Assembly: GCA_900314995.1 (NCBI GenBank)
Contig: OMXK01000008.1
Location: 1-64,000 of the forward strand
DNA from: an uncultured Prevotella sp.
GTDB taxonomy: Bacteria; Bacteroidota; Bacteroidia; Bacteroidales; Bacteroidaceae
Direction of reading: 5' to 3'
DNA length: 64,000 nt
In this document: positions 9,174 through 17,720 of the stretch, in pieces
How the letters are laid out: each line of letters starts with the position of its first letter
Numbering within the stretch: position 1 is the first letter of the stretch
Position numbers and translations under genes: made by a program
Notes under the pieces: generated by a model
Databases searched by the model: none
What the model was told of the DNA's origin: nothing
Seen by the model: the letters and a program-made list of their open reading frames with translations, nothing else

Positions 9174-10358
9174 TTAAGATTTTTTTCGGCAAATAAAAAG
9201 CTGATGGCCTAGATTTGCCACCGTTGTTGCAAAAATAAAAACATCACCGCCATCCTTGATATTCAAGCGCTTGCGCAAATCAGCTACAGACAATGGGAAA
9301 TTCCTTACGGCAATGTTTGCTTTCGTAATGCCTGCCAAGGCCTGTTTCATTTCCCGTTTATTCATGGAAGTCATCTGCTCGACAACGAAGCACCTGCCTG
9401 GGAAATCCGGAATCTCCCTGTCAGCCACAAACAGATGGCTATTGTCATCAAGCTGTGCCAACTGATACCTTTCAGAGATCTCCCCAAAACAACCCGCCTT
9501 CATCAACGAGGCATTCGGCTCATATAGGAAACAAGGGTTCGTAATACGAGAACAGATAAGAGCCTGTTTTGTCTGACCCGCCTGATAATCAAACACTTCC
9601 TCGTTGTTGACACAATAGATATGAAGGGGCTTCTCATTCTTTGTAACGATCAAGAGCAGTTCCTTGCACTCGTTTGCCACAGACAAGATATGGACTTCGT
9701 TCACAAAGACAGGGCTCACCTTTCTCGACTGAAGATCCTCTACGGCTTTCCGCCAATCAAGCATCGGCGACAACTTTAGCATCACCCTGTCTGCCTTCTC
9801 TGTCATCTCACCGATCAGTTCCAGCACATTCGGCTCACAGTCAGAGATATCATAAGTCCTTCCACCATGGGCATCTCTACGAGCAGGATCCATAAACAGC
9901 AAGTCAGCATGACTCATCTGATGAAGATAGGCAATGCCGTCTCCACAGATCACCTCTATCTGCTTTAATCCCAGTCGCTTATGATTCTCAGCCGCTATCT
10001 GGCAAAGCCGTTCTTGTCGCTCTACGGAGACTACCCGCTGGAAGCCTTCGGCGATAAAGGCCGTATCTACCCCAAAACCTGCCGTCAGATCAACAAACAG
10101 TTCACCTTTTCCTGCAATGCCAGCCTTATATCTCGCCGTCTGTTCGCTCGAACATTGTTCCATAGAGAGATGAGGCGGATAGATCATCCCATCCTTGACA
10201 GCCCAAGAAGGGATTTTGATACGCGCTTTCTGGCGCCCGGCTATCTGTTCCAAAGCATACATCAGGTCTACCTCGGGATTCTTGAGTTTCCGAAGTGCCA
10301 ACTGACGGACATCAGCCTCAGCATGCTCACGGATAAAATCGAGCGTCGCCTGATTCAT
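9174..10358 (-). CDS. Class I SAM-dependent methyltransferase with THUMP-like domain (PG_1098 type)
   Basis: 394 residues. A helical N-terminal region (1-80) precedes a Rossmann methyltransferase core: FVDLTAGFGVDT near 87-98 is the SAM-binding motif I, and DLLFMDPARRD near 150 is a DPxR-type motif IV. The C-terminal 150 residues match the THUMP-like and ferredoxin-like parts known from Porphyromonas PG_1098. THUMP-like domains suggest an RNA substrate, but the target base is unknown. Starts four bases after the acyltransferase gene, so the two are co-transcribed from the promoter at 11524-11531. Confidence 0.85.
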   Translation of the reverse strand: MNQATLDFIREHAEADVRQLALRKLKNPEVDLMYALEQIAGRQKARIKIPSWAVKDGMIYPPHLSMEQCSSEQTARYKAGIAGKGELFVDLTAGFGVDTAFIAEGFQRVVSVERQERLCQIAAENHKRLGLKQIEVICGDGIAYLHQMSHADLLFMDPARRDAHGGRTYDISDCEPNVLELIGEMTEKADRVMLKLSPMLDWRKAVEDLQSRKVSPVFVNEVHILSVANECKELLLIVTKNEKPLHIYCVNNEEVFDYQAGQTKQALICSRITNPCFLYEPNASLMKAGCFGEISERYQLAQLDDNSHLFVADREIPDFPGRCFVVEQMTSMNKREMKQALAGITKANIAVRNFPLSVADLRKRLNIKDGGDVFIFATTVANLGHQLFICRKKS

Positions 10359-10362
10359 GTGC

Positions 10363-11484
10363 CTATCTTCCTCCCGTCAGCCAACTACAAAGCGTAGGCA
10401 TAAAACGCTTCAAGAACAGATATAACCCAATGCACACAAAGGCTGTGATAAAGGGAACGGTAAGATACAACCCCAATAAGGCATAAGGACTATCGGGGAG
10501 ATGAAGAACCAGAAACAGAACCTTCGCCAGTTCAAAGATAATCATTGTATGCAAGGCAAAAATGAAAAAACTGCTGTTTGCCAATGTCTCATTCACTTTT
10601 ACCTTACCCTTCTCCAACAAATAGGAAGCAATCACCATGAGGGATACAATGCCGATAAACGGTTCCAGACCACCCATTAGAAGACTGACAGGTGTACCAT
10701 AGGTTGCCAAGTCAACGATGGAAACCAGGATAAAGACAAGCGGTGCAAACCAGACCTTGCGGAAACGCTCTATCACGTCAACCTTATTGATACTATAATA
10801 AGCACCCCAAGAGAAGAATAGTGCAGGCGCCATGAACTGGTTAGCATAGCCTGGGAGATGGATAAACAGGTAAAAGACCGCCATCACCAAAAGGAGCCAA
10901 ACACGCAACTTCTTAATCAGCCAATACAAAACAGGCGAAATCAGAACCAGCACCATCAGGTCGCGGATATACCACAAAGGCCCGTTAATCGGTATGGCAG
11001 GGTTTACCAGATTCACCTCTGGTGCCAAGAACAAGCCACGACTATTGTCGTAGAAACAATTGATAAAGCCCCATATCGTCAAATTCAGTTTCACACCATC
11101 GGCATTGGAGAACAAAGACGACAAGCCAGGCACGAAAATCTTGGCAGTCCACAGAATCGCTATCAGGTTCCACAAGATATAAGGCACCAGCAGCGTCCTG
11201 ACCCTGCGGCGAAGCTTCTTCTTATAGGCTTCAAGGCAGAATTCTGTCTTGTAAAAGAACAGAAGCCCTGAAAACCAGAAGAACATAGGAACGCTGACAG
11301 CAGACAAGATGCCACTACAGAACACATTCAAATAGAAAAACCAGTCAGGCGCATCGGCACCATATTTTACCCCGTGAATGGATAAGCCCGTCTTCGCCAG
11401 GTAAAAGTGAACATAAAGAATCCCTATGATAAGCGGAAACCTCAGGAAATTGATCGATTGCGACAACAGATTATCGTTTGTCAT
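10363..11484 (-). CDS. Acyltransferase 3 family membrane protein
   Basis: 373 residues with about ten membrane segments. INFLRFPLIIGILYVHF at the N-terminus holds the family His, and VPMFFWFSGLLFF the second conserved segment; GPLWYIRDLMVL follows. Members transfer acetyl, succinyl or other acyl groups to surface sugars or lipids from the cytoplasmic face. No glycan genes adjoin it, so the acceptor cannot be inferred. Probable promoter TACTTTTG on the minus strand at 11531-11524, 39 bases before the start. Confidence 0.9.
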   Translation of the reverse strand: MTNDNLLSQSINFLRFPLIIGILYVHFYLAKTGLSIHGVKYGADAPDWFFYLNVFCSGILSAVSVPMFFWFSGLLFFYKTEFCLEAYKKKLRRRVRTLLVPYILWNLIAILWTAKIFVPGLSSLFSNADGVKLNLTIWGFINCFYDNSRGLFLAPEVNLVNPAIPINGPLWYIRDLMVLVLISPVLYWLIKKLRVWLLLVMAVFYLFIHLPGYANQFMAPALFFSWGAYYSINKVDVIERFRKVWFAPLVFILVSIVDLATYGTPVSLLMGGLEPFIGIVSLMVIASYLLEKGKVKVNETLANSSFFIFALHTMIIFELAKVLFLVLHLPDSPYALLGLYLTVPFITAFVCIGLYLFLKRFMPTLCSWLTGGR

Positions 11485-11606
11485 ACCACATATTTATATA
11501 GCCCGACTCATTTATATTGGCTGCAAAAGTACGAAAATATATGGAACTTTCTTTGTTTTATATCTACAAAATTAGAAAAAAAGTATAAAGTTCGTGTAGT
11601 TTTTCG

Positions 11607-11614
11607 TAACTTTG
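11607..11614 (+). promoter_or_regulatory. -7 box upstream of the ECF sigma gene
   Basis: TAACTTTG, 40 bases before the ATG. No good TTTG lies at the usual 19-21-base distance, so an additional factor or an autoregulated promoter is possible. A divergent TACTTTTG for the acyltransferase gene lies at 11531-11524. Confidence 0.5.
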
Positions 11615-11654
11615 CTGCGTCTAATGGGCAAAAAGTTACAAAAACAGAACGACA

Positions 11655-12134
11655 ATGAATGCATTAGATCAACAGTTTGCGCAAACCGTTAAGGAACACA
11701 AAAGCACCATTTATACTGTGTGCTACATGTTCTCGCAGGATGCCGACGAGGTGAACGACCTTTTTCAGGAGGTACTAGTGAATCTCTGGAAAGGGTTCGA
11801 CAGTTTCGAGCATCGAAGTGACATCAAGACGTGGATATACCGCGTTGCCCTCAACACCTGTATCTCTCTCGACAGGAAGAAGCGACGCGCAGCCACAGTC
11901 AAGGTGACAATGGACATCAATCTCTTTAAGGACAACGACGAGGATACCCGCCAAGTGGACATGCTCCACAAGCGCATCTCCAAGTTGCAACCCTTCGACA
12001 GAGCGATTGTCCTGCTATGGCTCGAAAACCTTCCTTACGAGGAAATCGGACAGATTGTCGGTATCAGCACTAAGAATGTCAGTGTCCGTCTGTTTAGAAT
12101 CAGAGAGCAGTTAAAAAACATGTCAAACGATTAA
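11655..12134 (+). CDS. RNA polymerase sigma factor, ECF subfamily
   Basis: 159 residues, the usual ECF size. Region 2 runs over about 25-90 (DLFQEVLVNLWKGF and IKTWIYRVALNTC), region 4 over about 100-155 (NLPYEEIGQIVGISTKNVSV as the helix-turn-helix). It would direct RNA polymerase to a small stress or surface regulon. The next gene, 14 bases downstream, encodes a four-helix membrane protein that may be its anti-sigma partner. It has no FecR-like neighbour or SusC/D genes, so it is not a typical polysaccharide-locus sigma factor. Confidence 0.92.
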   Translation: MNALDQQFAQTVKEHKSTIYTVCYMFSQDADEVNDLFQEVLVNLWKGFDSFEHRSDIKTWIYRVALNTCISLDRKKRRAATVKVTMDINLFKDNDEDTRQVDMLHKRISKLQPFDRAIVLLWLENLPYEEIGQIVGISTKNVSVRLFRIREQLKNMSND

Positions 12135-12148
12135 AAAATTACTCCATT

Positions 12149-12736
12149 ATGAACGAGCATTATGAATTAGAAGATATGCGCCAGCAGATGGCCACATTGA
12201 AGAAGAAACTGGAAAAACAGGAGATCGTTAACGACCGTATTATCCGCCAGTCACTCAAGCATAGCACTTCGAGTATCAACCGTCGCTATATCTTTACTTG
12301 CTTTCTCTGCCTGGCGATGATTCCTTACGGTTACTGGGCTTTCGTGAAACTCAACGGTTCTTCGATTGGTGTCTGGGTAACAATGTGCATACTGATGCTG
12401 ATAACCTTAGTATATACGGTTTACATAGGTCGTCATCTGCACAACAGCAACCTGTACGACAGAGATCTTGTAGATGCCTACAAGAAGGTGGCTCAAGCCA
12501 AGAGGCTGGATAGCGAATGGCTGAAGTTTGGTATTCCTGCCGCCATCCTGTGGTTTGGCTATTTCCTCTACGACCAATACATAAAGCTGGCAGGTGAACA
12601 CTTCCTGTTCTTCATGGTCACGATGATTGTTTGTGGTACCATCGGTGGACTGATTGGCTATAAGATCCACTGCCGCAATCAGAACAACTATCAGGAGATC
12701 ATCGATCAGATAGAGGATCTAACGTCAGGAGAATAA
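12149..12736 (+). CDS. Four-helix membrane protein, possible anti-sigma partner
   Basis: 195 residues. The N-terminal 45 are charged and likely coiled-coil (EDMRQQMATLKKKLEKQE), followed by four membrane segments in two pairs (about 50-70, 75-95, 130-147, 155-172) with a basic loop between the pairs. No catalytic motif is visible and I do not recognise a named family. Position 14 bases after the ECF sigma gene suggests a membrane anchor or anti-sigma role, which is inference only. Its 3' end overlaps the convergent murQ gene by 12 bases. Confidence 0.7.
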   Translation: MNEHYELEDMRQQMATLKKKLEKQEIVNDRIIRQSLKHSTSSINRRYIFTCFLCLAMIPYGYWAFVKLNGSSIGVWVTMCILMLITLVYTVYIGRHLHNSNLYDRDLVDAYKKVAQAKRLDSEWLKFGIPAAILWFGYFLYDQYIKLAGEHFLFFMVTMIVCGTIGGLIGYKIHCRNQNNYQEIIDQIEDLTSGE

Positions 12737-13537
12737 TTTGATGGCACGAGCTACACTGCCTGCTTTTAGCAGGCGGTGCCGTGCCTCTTCATAATCCACG
12801 CCTTGGATTTCCATCAGCATACGAGCACCACGATCAATCAGTTTCTCACTCTTCAGTTGCATCTTCACCATGCGATTGCCTTTCACTCGGCCCAATCTGA
12901 TCATCAAAGAGGTAGAGATCATGTTCAACACCATCTTCTGAGCCGTGCCGCTCTTCATGCGACTTGACCCCGTCACAAATTCCGGGCCAACGATTGTCTC
13001 AATGGGGAAATCAACAGCCTGAGCCAACGGCGTGTTGTAATTACTGGTGATACAGCCCGTAAGCAGTCCATTCTGCCTGGCTAGCGTGACAGCTCCCACC
13101 ACATAAGGCGTCGTACCAGAGGCGGCAATACCCAAAACGGTATCATTAGCAGTAGGCTGATAAGCCTGCAGGTCTTTCCAACCTTGTTCAACATTATCCT
13201 CTGCCTTCTCGATAGCCTGACGAAGTGCCTTGTCTCCACCCGCCATAATGCCAGTAACCCACGTATCAGGCACCCCAAAGGTGGGAGGCAGTTCGCTGGC
13301 ATCGAGCACTCCAAGCCGACCACTGGTGCCTGCACCAATATAAAACAGTCTGCCGCCTCGTTTCATCCGTTGCTCCAAAGTTTCAACAAAGGCCTGTATT
13401 TGGGGAACAGCCTGCCTCACAGCCGCCGCCACACGACAGTCCTCTTCATTGATGTGCCGCAAAAGTTCCGATACCGACATCTGTTCCAGATGGTCGTAAT
13501 GGGAAGGTTGCTCCGTTATCTTGTCTTTTATATCCAT
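12725..13537 (-). CDS. murQ: N-acetylmuramic acid 6-phosphate etherase
   Basis: 270 residues from ATG at 13537 (MDIKDKI). Splits the lactyl ether of MurNAc 6-phosphate to GlcNAc 6-phosphate in cell-wall sugar recycling. The SIS-domain signature YIGAGTSGRLGVLDASELPP is intact, as is GSSRMKSGTAQKMVLN near residue 190. The start at 13537 overlaps the upstream stop as TAATG, suggesting translational coupling; a start 12 bases earlier is possible. No MurNAc kinase or phosphotransferase gene is nearby; the preceding transporter gene is of the alanine/glycine type. Confidence 0.93.
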   Translation of the reverse strand: MDIKDKITEQPSHYDHLEQMSVSELLRHINEEDCRVAAAVRQAVPQIQAFVETLEQRMKRGGRLFYIGAGTSGRLGVLDASELPPTFGVPDTWVTGIMAGGDKALRQAIEKAEDNVEQGWKDLQAYQPTANDTVLGIAASGTTPYVVGAVTLARQNGLLTGCITSNYNTPLAQAVDFPIETIVGPEFVTGSSRMKSGTAQKMVLNMISTSLMIRLGRVKGNRMVKMQLKSEKLIDRGARMLMEIQGVDYEEARHRLLKAGSVARAIKLFS

Positions 13538-14970
13538 TATTCCCAGCACTCTAATTCTTTTTCCAACTCGGGTATCTGACTACGGTGAAAGACAGGTTCC
13601 TTGATACCCTGCCGCCGCTGATGGCGATAATCGTCGAGCAAGCGGAAGGCATAACGCCCTAAAAGTACGATAGCCGTGAGGTTGCAAGCCGTCAGGAAAG
13701 CCATAAAGAAATCAACGATGTTCCAAACCAGTTCGAAACTCGCCATAGCACCAAAGACCACCATCACACCAGCAGAGAAAATGCGATAGACAGTCATCAC
13801 CGTTGTATTTGACGTGATGAATCGGATATTAGCCTCACCATAATAGTAATTGCCGATGATGCTGGAGAAGGCGAAGAGCAAGATGGCAATCGCCACAAAC
13901 ACAGGACCAGCAGCACCAACCTCACTCTGCAAAGCCGACTGCGTCAGGGCAATACCGTTTAATTCTGGTACACTATAAAGGCCACTGATAAGGATAATAA
14001 AGGCTGTGCAAGAACAAACCAACAACGTATCGGTAAAGACACCCAGTGCCTGAATCAGTCCTTGTTTGACAGGATGCGTTACTGACGCCGTAGCTGCTAC
14101 GTTTGGGGCACTACCCTCACCTGCCTCATTCGAGAAGAGGCCACGCTTCACGCCGTTCATGATCGTTGCCCCAATACCACCGCCAGCAATCTGCTGGATA
14201 CCAAACGCATCGAGCACGATCACCTTGAAGATATGGGGAATCAGCCCGAAGTTCATCACGATAATCACAATGGCGAGCACCAGATAGCCAATAGCCATCA
14301 GCGGCACCAAGACTGCGCTGACATGAGCTATGCGCTGGATGCCACCAAAGACGATGAACAAGGCTAAGGCTGCCAACACCGCACCAACCCATAAAGGCGA
14401 CCATCCGAAGGCTTCCTGCATCGCCCCACAAATGGTGTTCGACTGAATAGAGTTATTCGACAATCCAAACTGACAGGTGATGAGGATAGCGAACAAAATG
14501 GCCATCCAGCGCTGATGCAGTCCTCGTTGGATATAGTAGGCAGGACCGCCGATAAACGAATCCTTATGCTTCTGCTTGAACAATTGCGCCAATGTTGACT
14601 CTACGAATGCTGTTGCAGAGCCGATAAGGGCAATGACCCACATCCAGAATACGGCTCCTGGTCCTCCGATGGCTATCGCCGAGGCTACACCAGCCAGATT
14701 ACCAGTTCCCACACGAGTGGCTACTGAAACAGCAAATGCCTGAAACGAAGATATATGCTTGCTTCTGCCCCCTTCCCGCTGCTCCTTAACTTGTTCCTCA
14801 ACCGTATCAACAGCCGAATCAGTCAACAGACGCAGCATCTCTCCTACCATGCAGAACTGTACGAAACGGGTCTTAAAGGTAAACCACACACCACAGCCCA
14901 CCAGTACGAAGATAAGCACATAGCCCCACACCGCATCATTGATTTGCGTTATCAGCGCATTCAGGTCCAT
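13537..14970 (-). CDS. Alanine/glycine:cation symporter (AGCS family)
   Basis: 477 residues with about 11 membrane segments. Family features are VATRVGTGNLAGVASAIAIG near 85, GGPAYYIQRGL and GLFSNEAGEGSAPNVAATA near 270. AGCS carriers import small neutral amino acids with sodium or protons. It sits between bcp and murQ, ten bases after bcp, and ends in the TAATG overlap with murQ. Because murein peptides contain alanine, joint uptake and recycling of wall fragments is plausible but unproven. Confidence 0.92.
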   Translation of the reverse strand: MDLNALITQINDAVWGYVLIFVLVGCGVWFTFKTRFVQFCMVGEMLRLLTDSAVDTVEEQVKEQREGGRSKHISSFQAFAVSVATRVGTGNLAGVASAIAIGGPGAVFWMWVIALIGSATAFVESTLAQLFKQKHKDSFIGGPAYYIQRGLHQRWMAILFAILITCQFGLSNNSIQSNTICGAMQEAFGWSPLWVGAVLAALALFIVFGGIQRIAHVSAVLVPLMAIGYLVLAIVIIVMNFGLIPHIFKVIVLDAFGIQQIAGGGIGATIMNGVKRGLFSNEAGEGSAPNVAATASVTHPVKQGLIQALGVFTDTLLVCSCTAFIILISGLYSVPELNGIALTQSALQSEVGAAGPVFVAIAILLFAFSSIIGNYYYGEANIRFITSNTTVMTVYRIFSAGVMVVFGAMASFELVWNIVDFFMAFLTACNLTAIVLLGRYAFRLLDDYRHQRRQGIKEPVFHRSQIPELEKELECWE

Positions 14971-14980
14971 CGTCTTTGCT

Positions 14981-15433
14981 CTATTTATTTAGAATCTGTT
15001 CGGCATGTTCTTTGGTCTTCACCTGTTTGCCAGCGAAGATCTGTTCGATGACACCCTCCTCATTGATAATGAAAGTGGTACGGATAGTGCCCATCGTCTT
15101 CTTGCCATACATCGTCTTCTCGCCCCAGGCACCCATCGCCTCCATCAATGTCTTGTCTACATCAGCTATCAACGGGAAGGGTAGTTCGTGCTTCTCCTTG
15201 AACTTCACGTGAGAAGCGGCAGAATCCTTACTCACGCCAACCACCTCGTAGCCTGAACCCTGAAGCTCGCTGTAGTGATCTCTCAAACTACAAGCCTCAG
15301 CAGTACAGCCGCTGGTATTGTCCTTCGGATAGAAGTAAAGCACCAGCTTACGTCCACGATAATCACTCAGACGGATTTCCCGCCCCTGCTCATCCTTGCC
15401 CAATATCTCAGGCGCCTTGTCTCCAATGTTCAT
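14981..15433 (-). CDS. bcp: Thioredoxin-dependent thiol peroxidase (Bcp/PrxQ)
   Basis: 150 residues, the full family length. Peroxiredoxin fold with FYPKDNTSGCTAEACSLRD: the first Cys is the peroxidatic one and the second, five residues later, the resolving Cys typical of the atypical two-Cys PrxQ group. Reduces hydrogen and organic peroxides in the cytoplasm using thioredoxin. First gene of the bcp-AGCS-murQ operon, with its own promoter at 15461-15492. Confidence 0.95.
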   Translation of the reverse strand: MNIGDKAPEILGKDEQGREIRLSDYRGRKLVLYFYPKDNTSGCTAEACSLRDHYSELQGSGYEVVGVSKDSAASHVKFKEKHELPFPLIADVDKTLMEAMGAWGEKTMYGKKTMGTIRTTFIINEEGVIEQIFAGKQVKTKEHAEQILNK

Positions 15434-15460
15434 AATCGTTTGAGGTTAGAAATGATGTCG

Positions 15461-15492
15461 CAAAGATAGTGTAAATTGGTTGAATCACCAAA
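15461..15492 (-). promoter_or_regulatory. Promoter of the bcp operon
   Basis: Minus-strand TATCTTTG (15468-15461) and TTTG (15492-15489) 20 bases apart; the bcp ATG lies 27 bases downstream. Confidence 0.75.
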
Positions 15493-15517
15493 TATATTAC
15501 ATTTTTTATGAAAAGTT

Positions 15518-16438
15518 TTATCCAAGGAAGAAGAGACTGACACCAATAACCGAGATGAAAGCACCAGCGACAGCACGCCAGGTAATCTTCTCATGGAAGA
15601 GCCAATACGACGGCAGCAGGATGATGATTGGTGTCATGGCCATCAGAGTAGAGGCGATGCCTGCAGCCGTGTACTGCACAGCCATCAACGAGAAACCAAC
15701 ACCGACGAAAGGACCGAAAATGGTGGTCGCAGTTGCTACAGAAAGCCCCTTTTTATCGTGCATGGCCTCACGTAAAGGTTCCATTCCATCGCGGAGATAC
15801 AATAATAGGGTAAAGCCGATGATGCCTGCGATGCAACGATAGAAATTCGCACTGAAGGGTACCAGCCACTCAGGCATAGAGGCAGAAACCTCATAATGAT
15901 CCATGCCGATCTTACTCAGCACCAGTCCTATACCCTGACACAAAGCGGCTCCGATCGCATAAAGGACACCGTTAAGGGGCAATTTCAGCGACACCTTATG
16001 ATGCTCGCCTCGCCCAAGCACAGAAATACCGATACCGAAGAGCGTCACCAGCATCGCCACAATGCTCATCGCCGTCATCTGCTGCCCCAGCGTCACCCAT
16101 GCCATCAGGGCTGCCGCCAACGGGGCCAGCGTCATAAAAAGCTGCCCATAACGCGAACCTATTATTATATAGCACTGAAAAAGACAGAAGTCACCAATGA
16201 CATAGCCCACGAGTCCTGACAGCAGCATCCAACCAGCAGCCTCTGCCGAAGCCCCCGCTGGCATTGGAGAACCTGTTACCACGACAAACAGTACCAACGA
16301 AAACACCAGCGCCAACGCCATTCGCAGCACGTTCAGCGTCAGATTGCCTAGCCGCTTCGAGCCAAACTCACTTAGCAGCGCAGTAGCCGTCCACGAGAAG
16401 GCTACGCCTATCGATATCAGTTCACCTAAATACATCAT
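15518..16438 (-). CDS. EamA-family (DMT) transporter
   Basis: 306 residues with ten membrane segments in two repeated halves: GELISIGVAFSWTATALLSEF opens the first EamA unit and LNGVLYAIGAALCQGIGLVLSK the second. Likely exports a small metabolite; the substrate cannot be read from sequence. A minus-strand TAACTTTG at 16463-16456 is its probable -7 box, back to back with the promoter of the divergent DUF418 gene. A second, unrelated-looking EamA gene lies at 45618-46550. Confidence 0.9.
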   Translation of the reverse strand: MMYLGELISIGVAFSWTATALLSEFGSKRLGNLTLNVLRMALALVFSLVLFVVVTGSPMPAGASAEAAGWMLLSGLVGYVIGDFCLFQCYIIIGSRYGQLFMTLAPLAAALMAWVTLGQQMTAMSIVAMLVTLFGIGISVLGRGEHHKVSLKLPLNGVLYAIGAALCQGIGLVLSKIGMDHYEVSASMPEWLVPFSANFYRCIAGIIGFTLLLYLRDGMEPLREAMHDKKGLSVATATTIFGPFVGVGFSLMAVQYTAAGIASTLMAMTPIIILLPSYWLFHEKITWRAVAGAFISVIGVSLFFLG

Positions 16439-16506
16439 CGTTTAGTTGACGGGTGCAAAGTTAACAAAAAAAGACGAAAACATCGCGGAAAGCAGAAAGA
16501 AATGTG

Positions 16507-16514
16507 TATCTTTG
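16507..16514 (+). promoter_or_regulatory. -7 box of the DUF418 gene, immediately before its ATG
   Basis: TATCTTTG with the ATG only 7 bases further (16522). It rules out the GTG at 16504 as a start because transcription would begin after it. No clear -33 element is visible. Confidence 0.6.
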
Positions 16515-16521
16515 CAGCAGA

Positions 16522-17709
16522 ATGACAGGACCAACAACAGAACGGCAGCGCCACGTAATACTCGACGCACTACGTGGATTGGCTTTGATGGGGATAGCCT
16601 TGGCTAACTTCCCCGAGTTCGCGTTGTGGACATTCCTGAGCAGCGAACAACAGGCTGCGATGCCTACCGCCTGTATCGATGAAATCGTAAGATTCCTGCT
16701 ATATTTGGTTGTTGACGGTAAGTTCTATTCCATATTCTCAATACTCTTCGGCATCGGCTTCTCGCTGATCATGGAGCGTCATGGACTCAGACTCTTCGTG
16801 CGAAGGATGCTAATACTAGTCATCATCGGATTCCTGCATCTGATGTTTATCTGGAGCGGCGATATCCTGCTACTCTATGCCGTTGGCGGACTGTTGCTGA
16901 CGTTGATGATAGGTTTATCCGACAAATCGTTGCTCTTACTCGCCTTATCGCTGATTCTGATTCCCGTGGGACTCGATGCACTTATAGAGTTTGGCGGCTT
17001 CAACTTTCCAGAACCTTTCTATCAGGCTTGGTGGAATAAGGCTGAGGCGCTGGGTATCAATGAGGCGAATTTTGCCTCTTGGCTACGCGATGCCAACAGT
17101 TACGGACAGATGTTTGCCTTTCTAATTCAGGGCGCTTACGAGCGACTCTGGGAGTTTGTGGAGGGGCATCGATTGCCGAAGGTCGTAGGTTTGTTTATCC
17201 TGGGTTATCTAGCCAGCAAGCATCGGCTGTATACACGTTTACAGGATTTGCCCTTGCGGAAGGCTCTATATTGGAATGTGTCCATAGGTCTGCCTACATC
17301 ATTATTATATGCCTGGAGTGCTACGAGTGGACATCCTTGGGGACTTACCGTCCATTCGCTGCTTTATGGCGTGAGTGTGATTCCTTTGGCCATCGTATTC
17401 ATAATAGGTATATGCCTGCTCTATCTGCAGAGCCCCAAGTCTGTGGTGTTCCGATGGCTAGCTGCCCCAGGGCGTATGGCACTCAGTTGCTATATTTCCC
17501 ATTCGCTCATTGGCGTTCTGCTGTTCTATGGTCTAGGATTCGGTCTTGGCACAAGTCTTGGCCTCGTCTATATAGAATTGATAGCCCTTGTGGTATTCTT
17601 CATTCAGATTATAGTGTGCCGCATCTGGCTCAACTATTTCCGCTTCGGGCCGCTGGAATGGCTTTGGCGGATGCTCACCTACGGACGTTATTTCCCCATA
17701 ATAAAATAA
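16522..17709 (+). CDS. DUF418-family membrane protein (YeiB-like)
   Basis: 395 residues from ATG 16522 with about ten membrane segments. ILDALRGLALMGIALANF at the N-terminus and the C-terminal block ALSCYISHSLIGVLLFYGLGF are the marks of DUF418 (YeiB) proteins, which resemble acyltransferase-3 proteins in layout. Function in the family is unclear. The start was chosen because the longer GTG start overlaps the -7 box. Followed after 11 bases by a cation symporter gene, with which it is probably co-transcribed. Confidence 0.85.
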   Translation: MTGPTTERQRHVILDALRGLALMGIALANFPEFALWTFLSSEQQAAMPTACIDEIVRFLLYLVVDGKFYSIFSILFGIGFSLIMERHGLRLFVRRMLILVIIGFLHLMFIWSGDILLLYAVGGLLLTLMIGLSDKSLLLLALSLILIPVGLDALIEFGGFNFPEPFYQAWWNKAEALGINEANFASWLRDANSYGQMFAFLIQGAYERLWEFVEGHRLPKVVGLFILGYLASKHRLYTRLQDLPLRKALYWNVSIGLPTSLLYAWSATSGHPWGLTVHSLLYGVSVIPLAIVFIIGICLLYLQSPKSVVFRWLAAPGRMALSCYISHSLIGVLLFYGLGFGLGTSLGLVYIELIALVVFFIQIIVCRIWLNYFRFGPLEWLWRMLTYGRYFPIIK

Positions 17710-17720
17710 AGTAATTGGAA

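Noticed and set aside
15198..15218. Third parS site inside bcp
   Set aside because: Only the inner TTCACGTGA is kept; the flanks fail and it lies within coding sequence.
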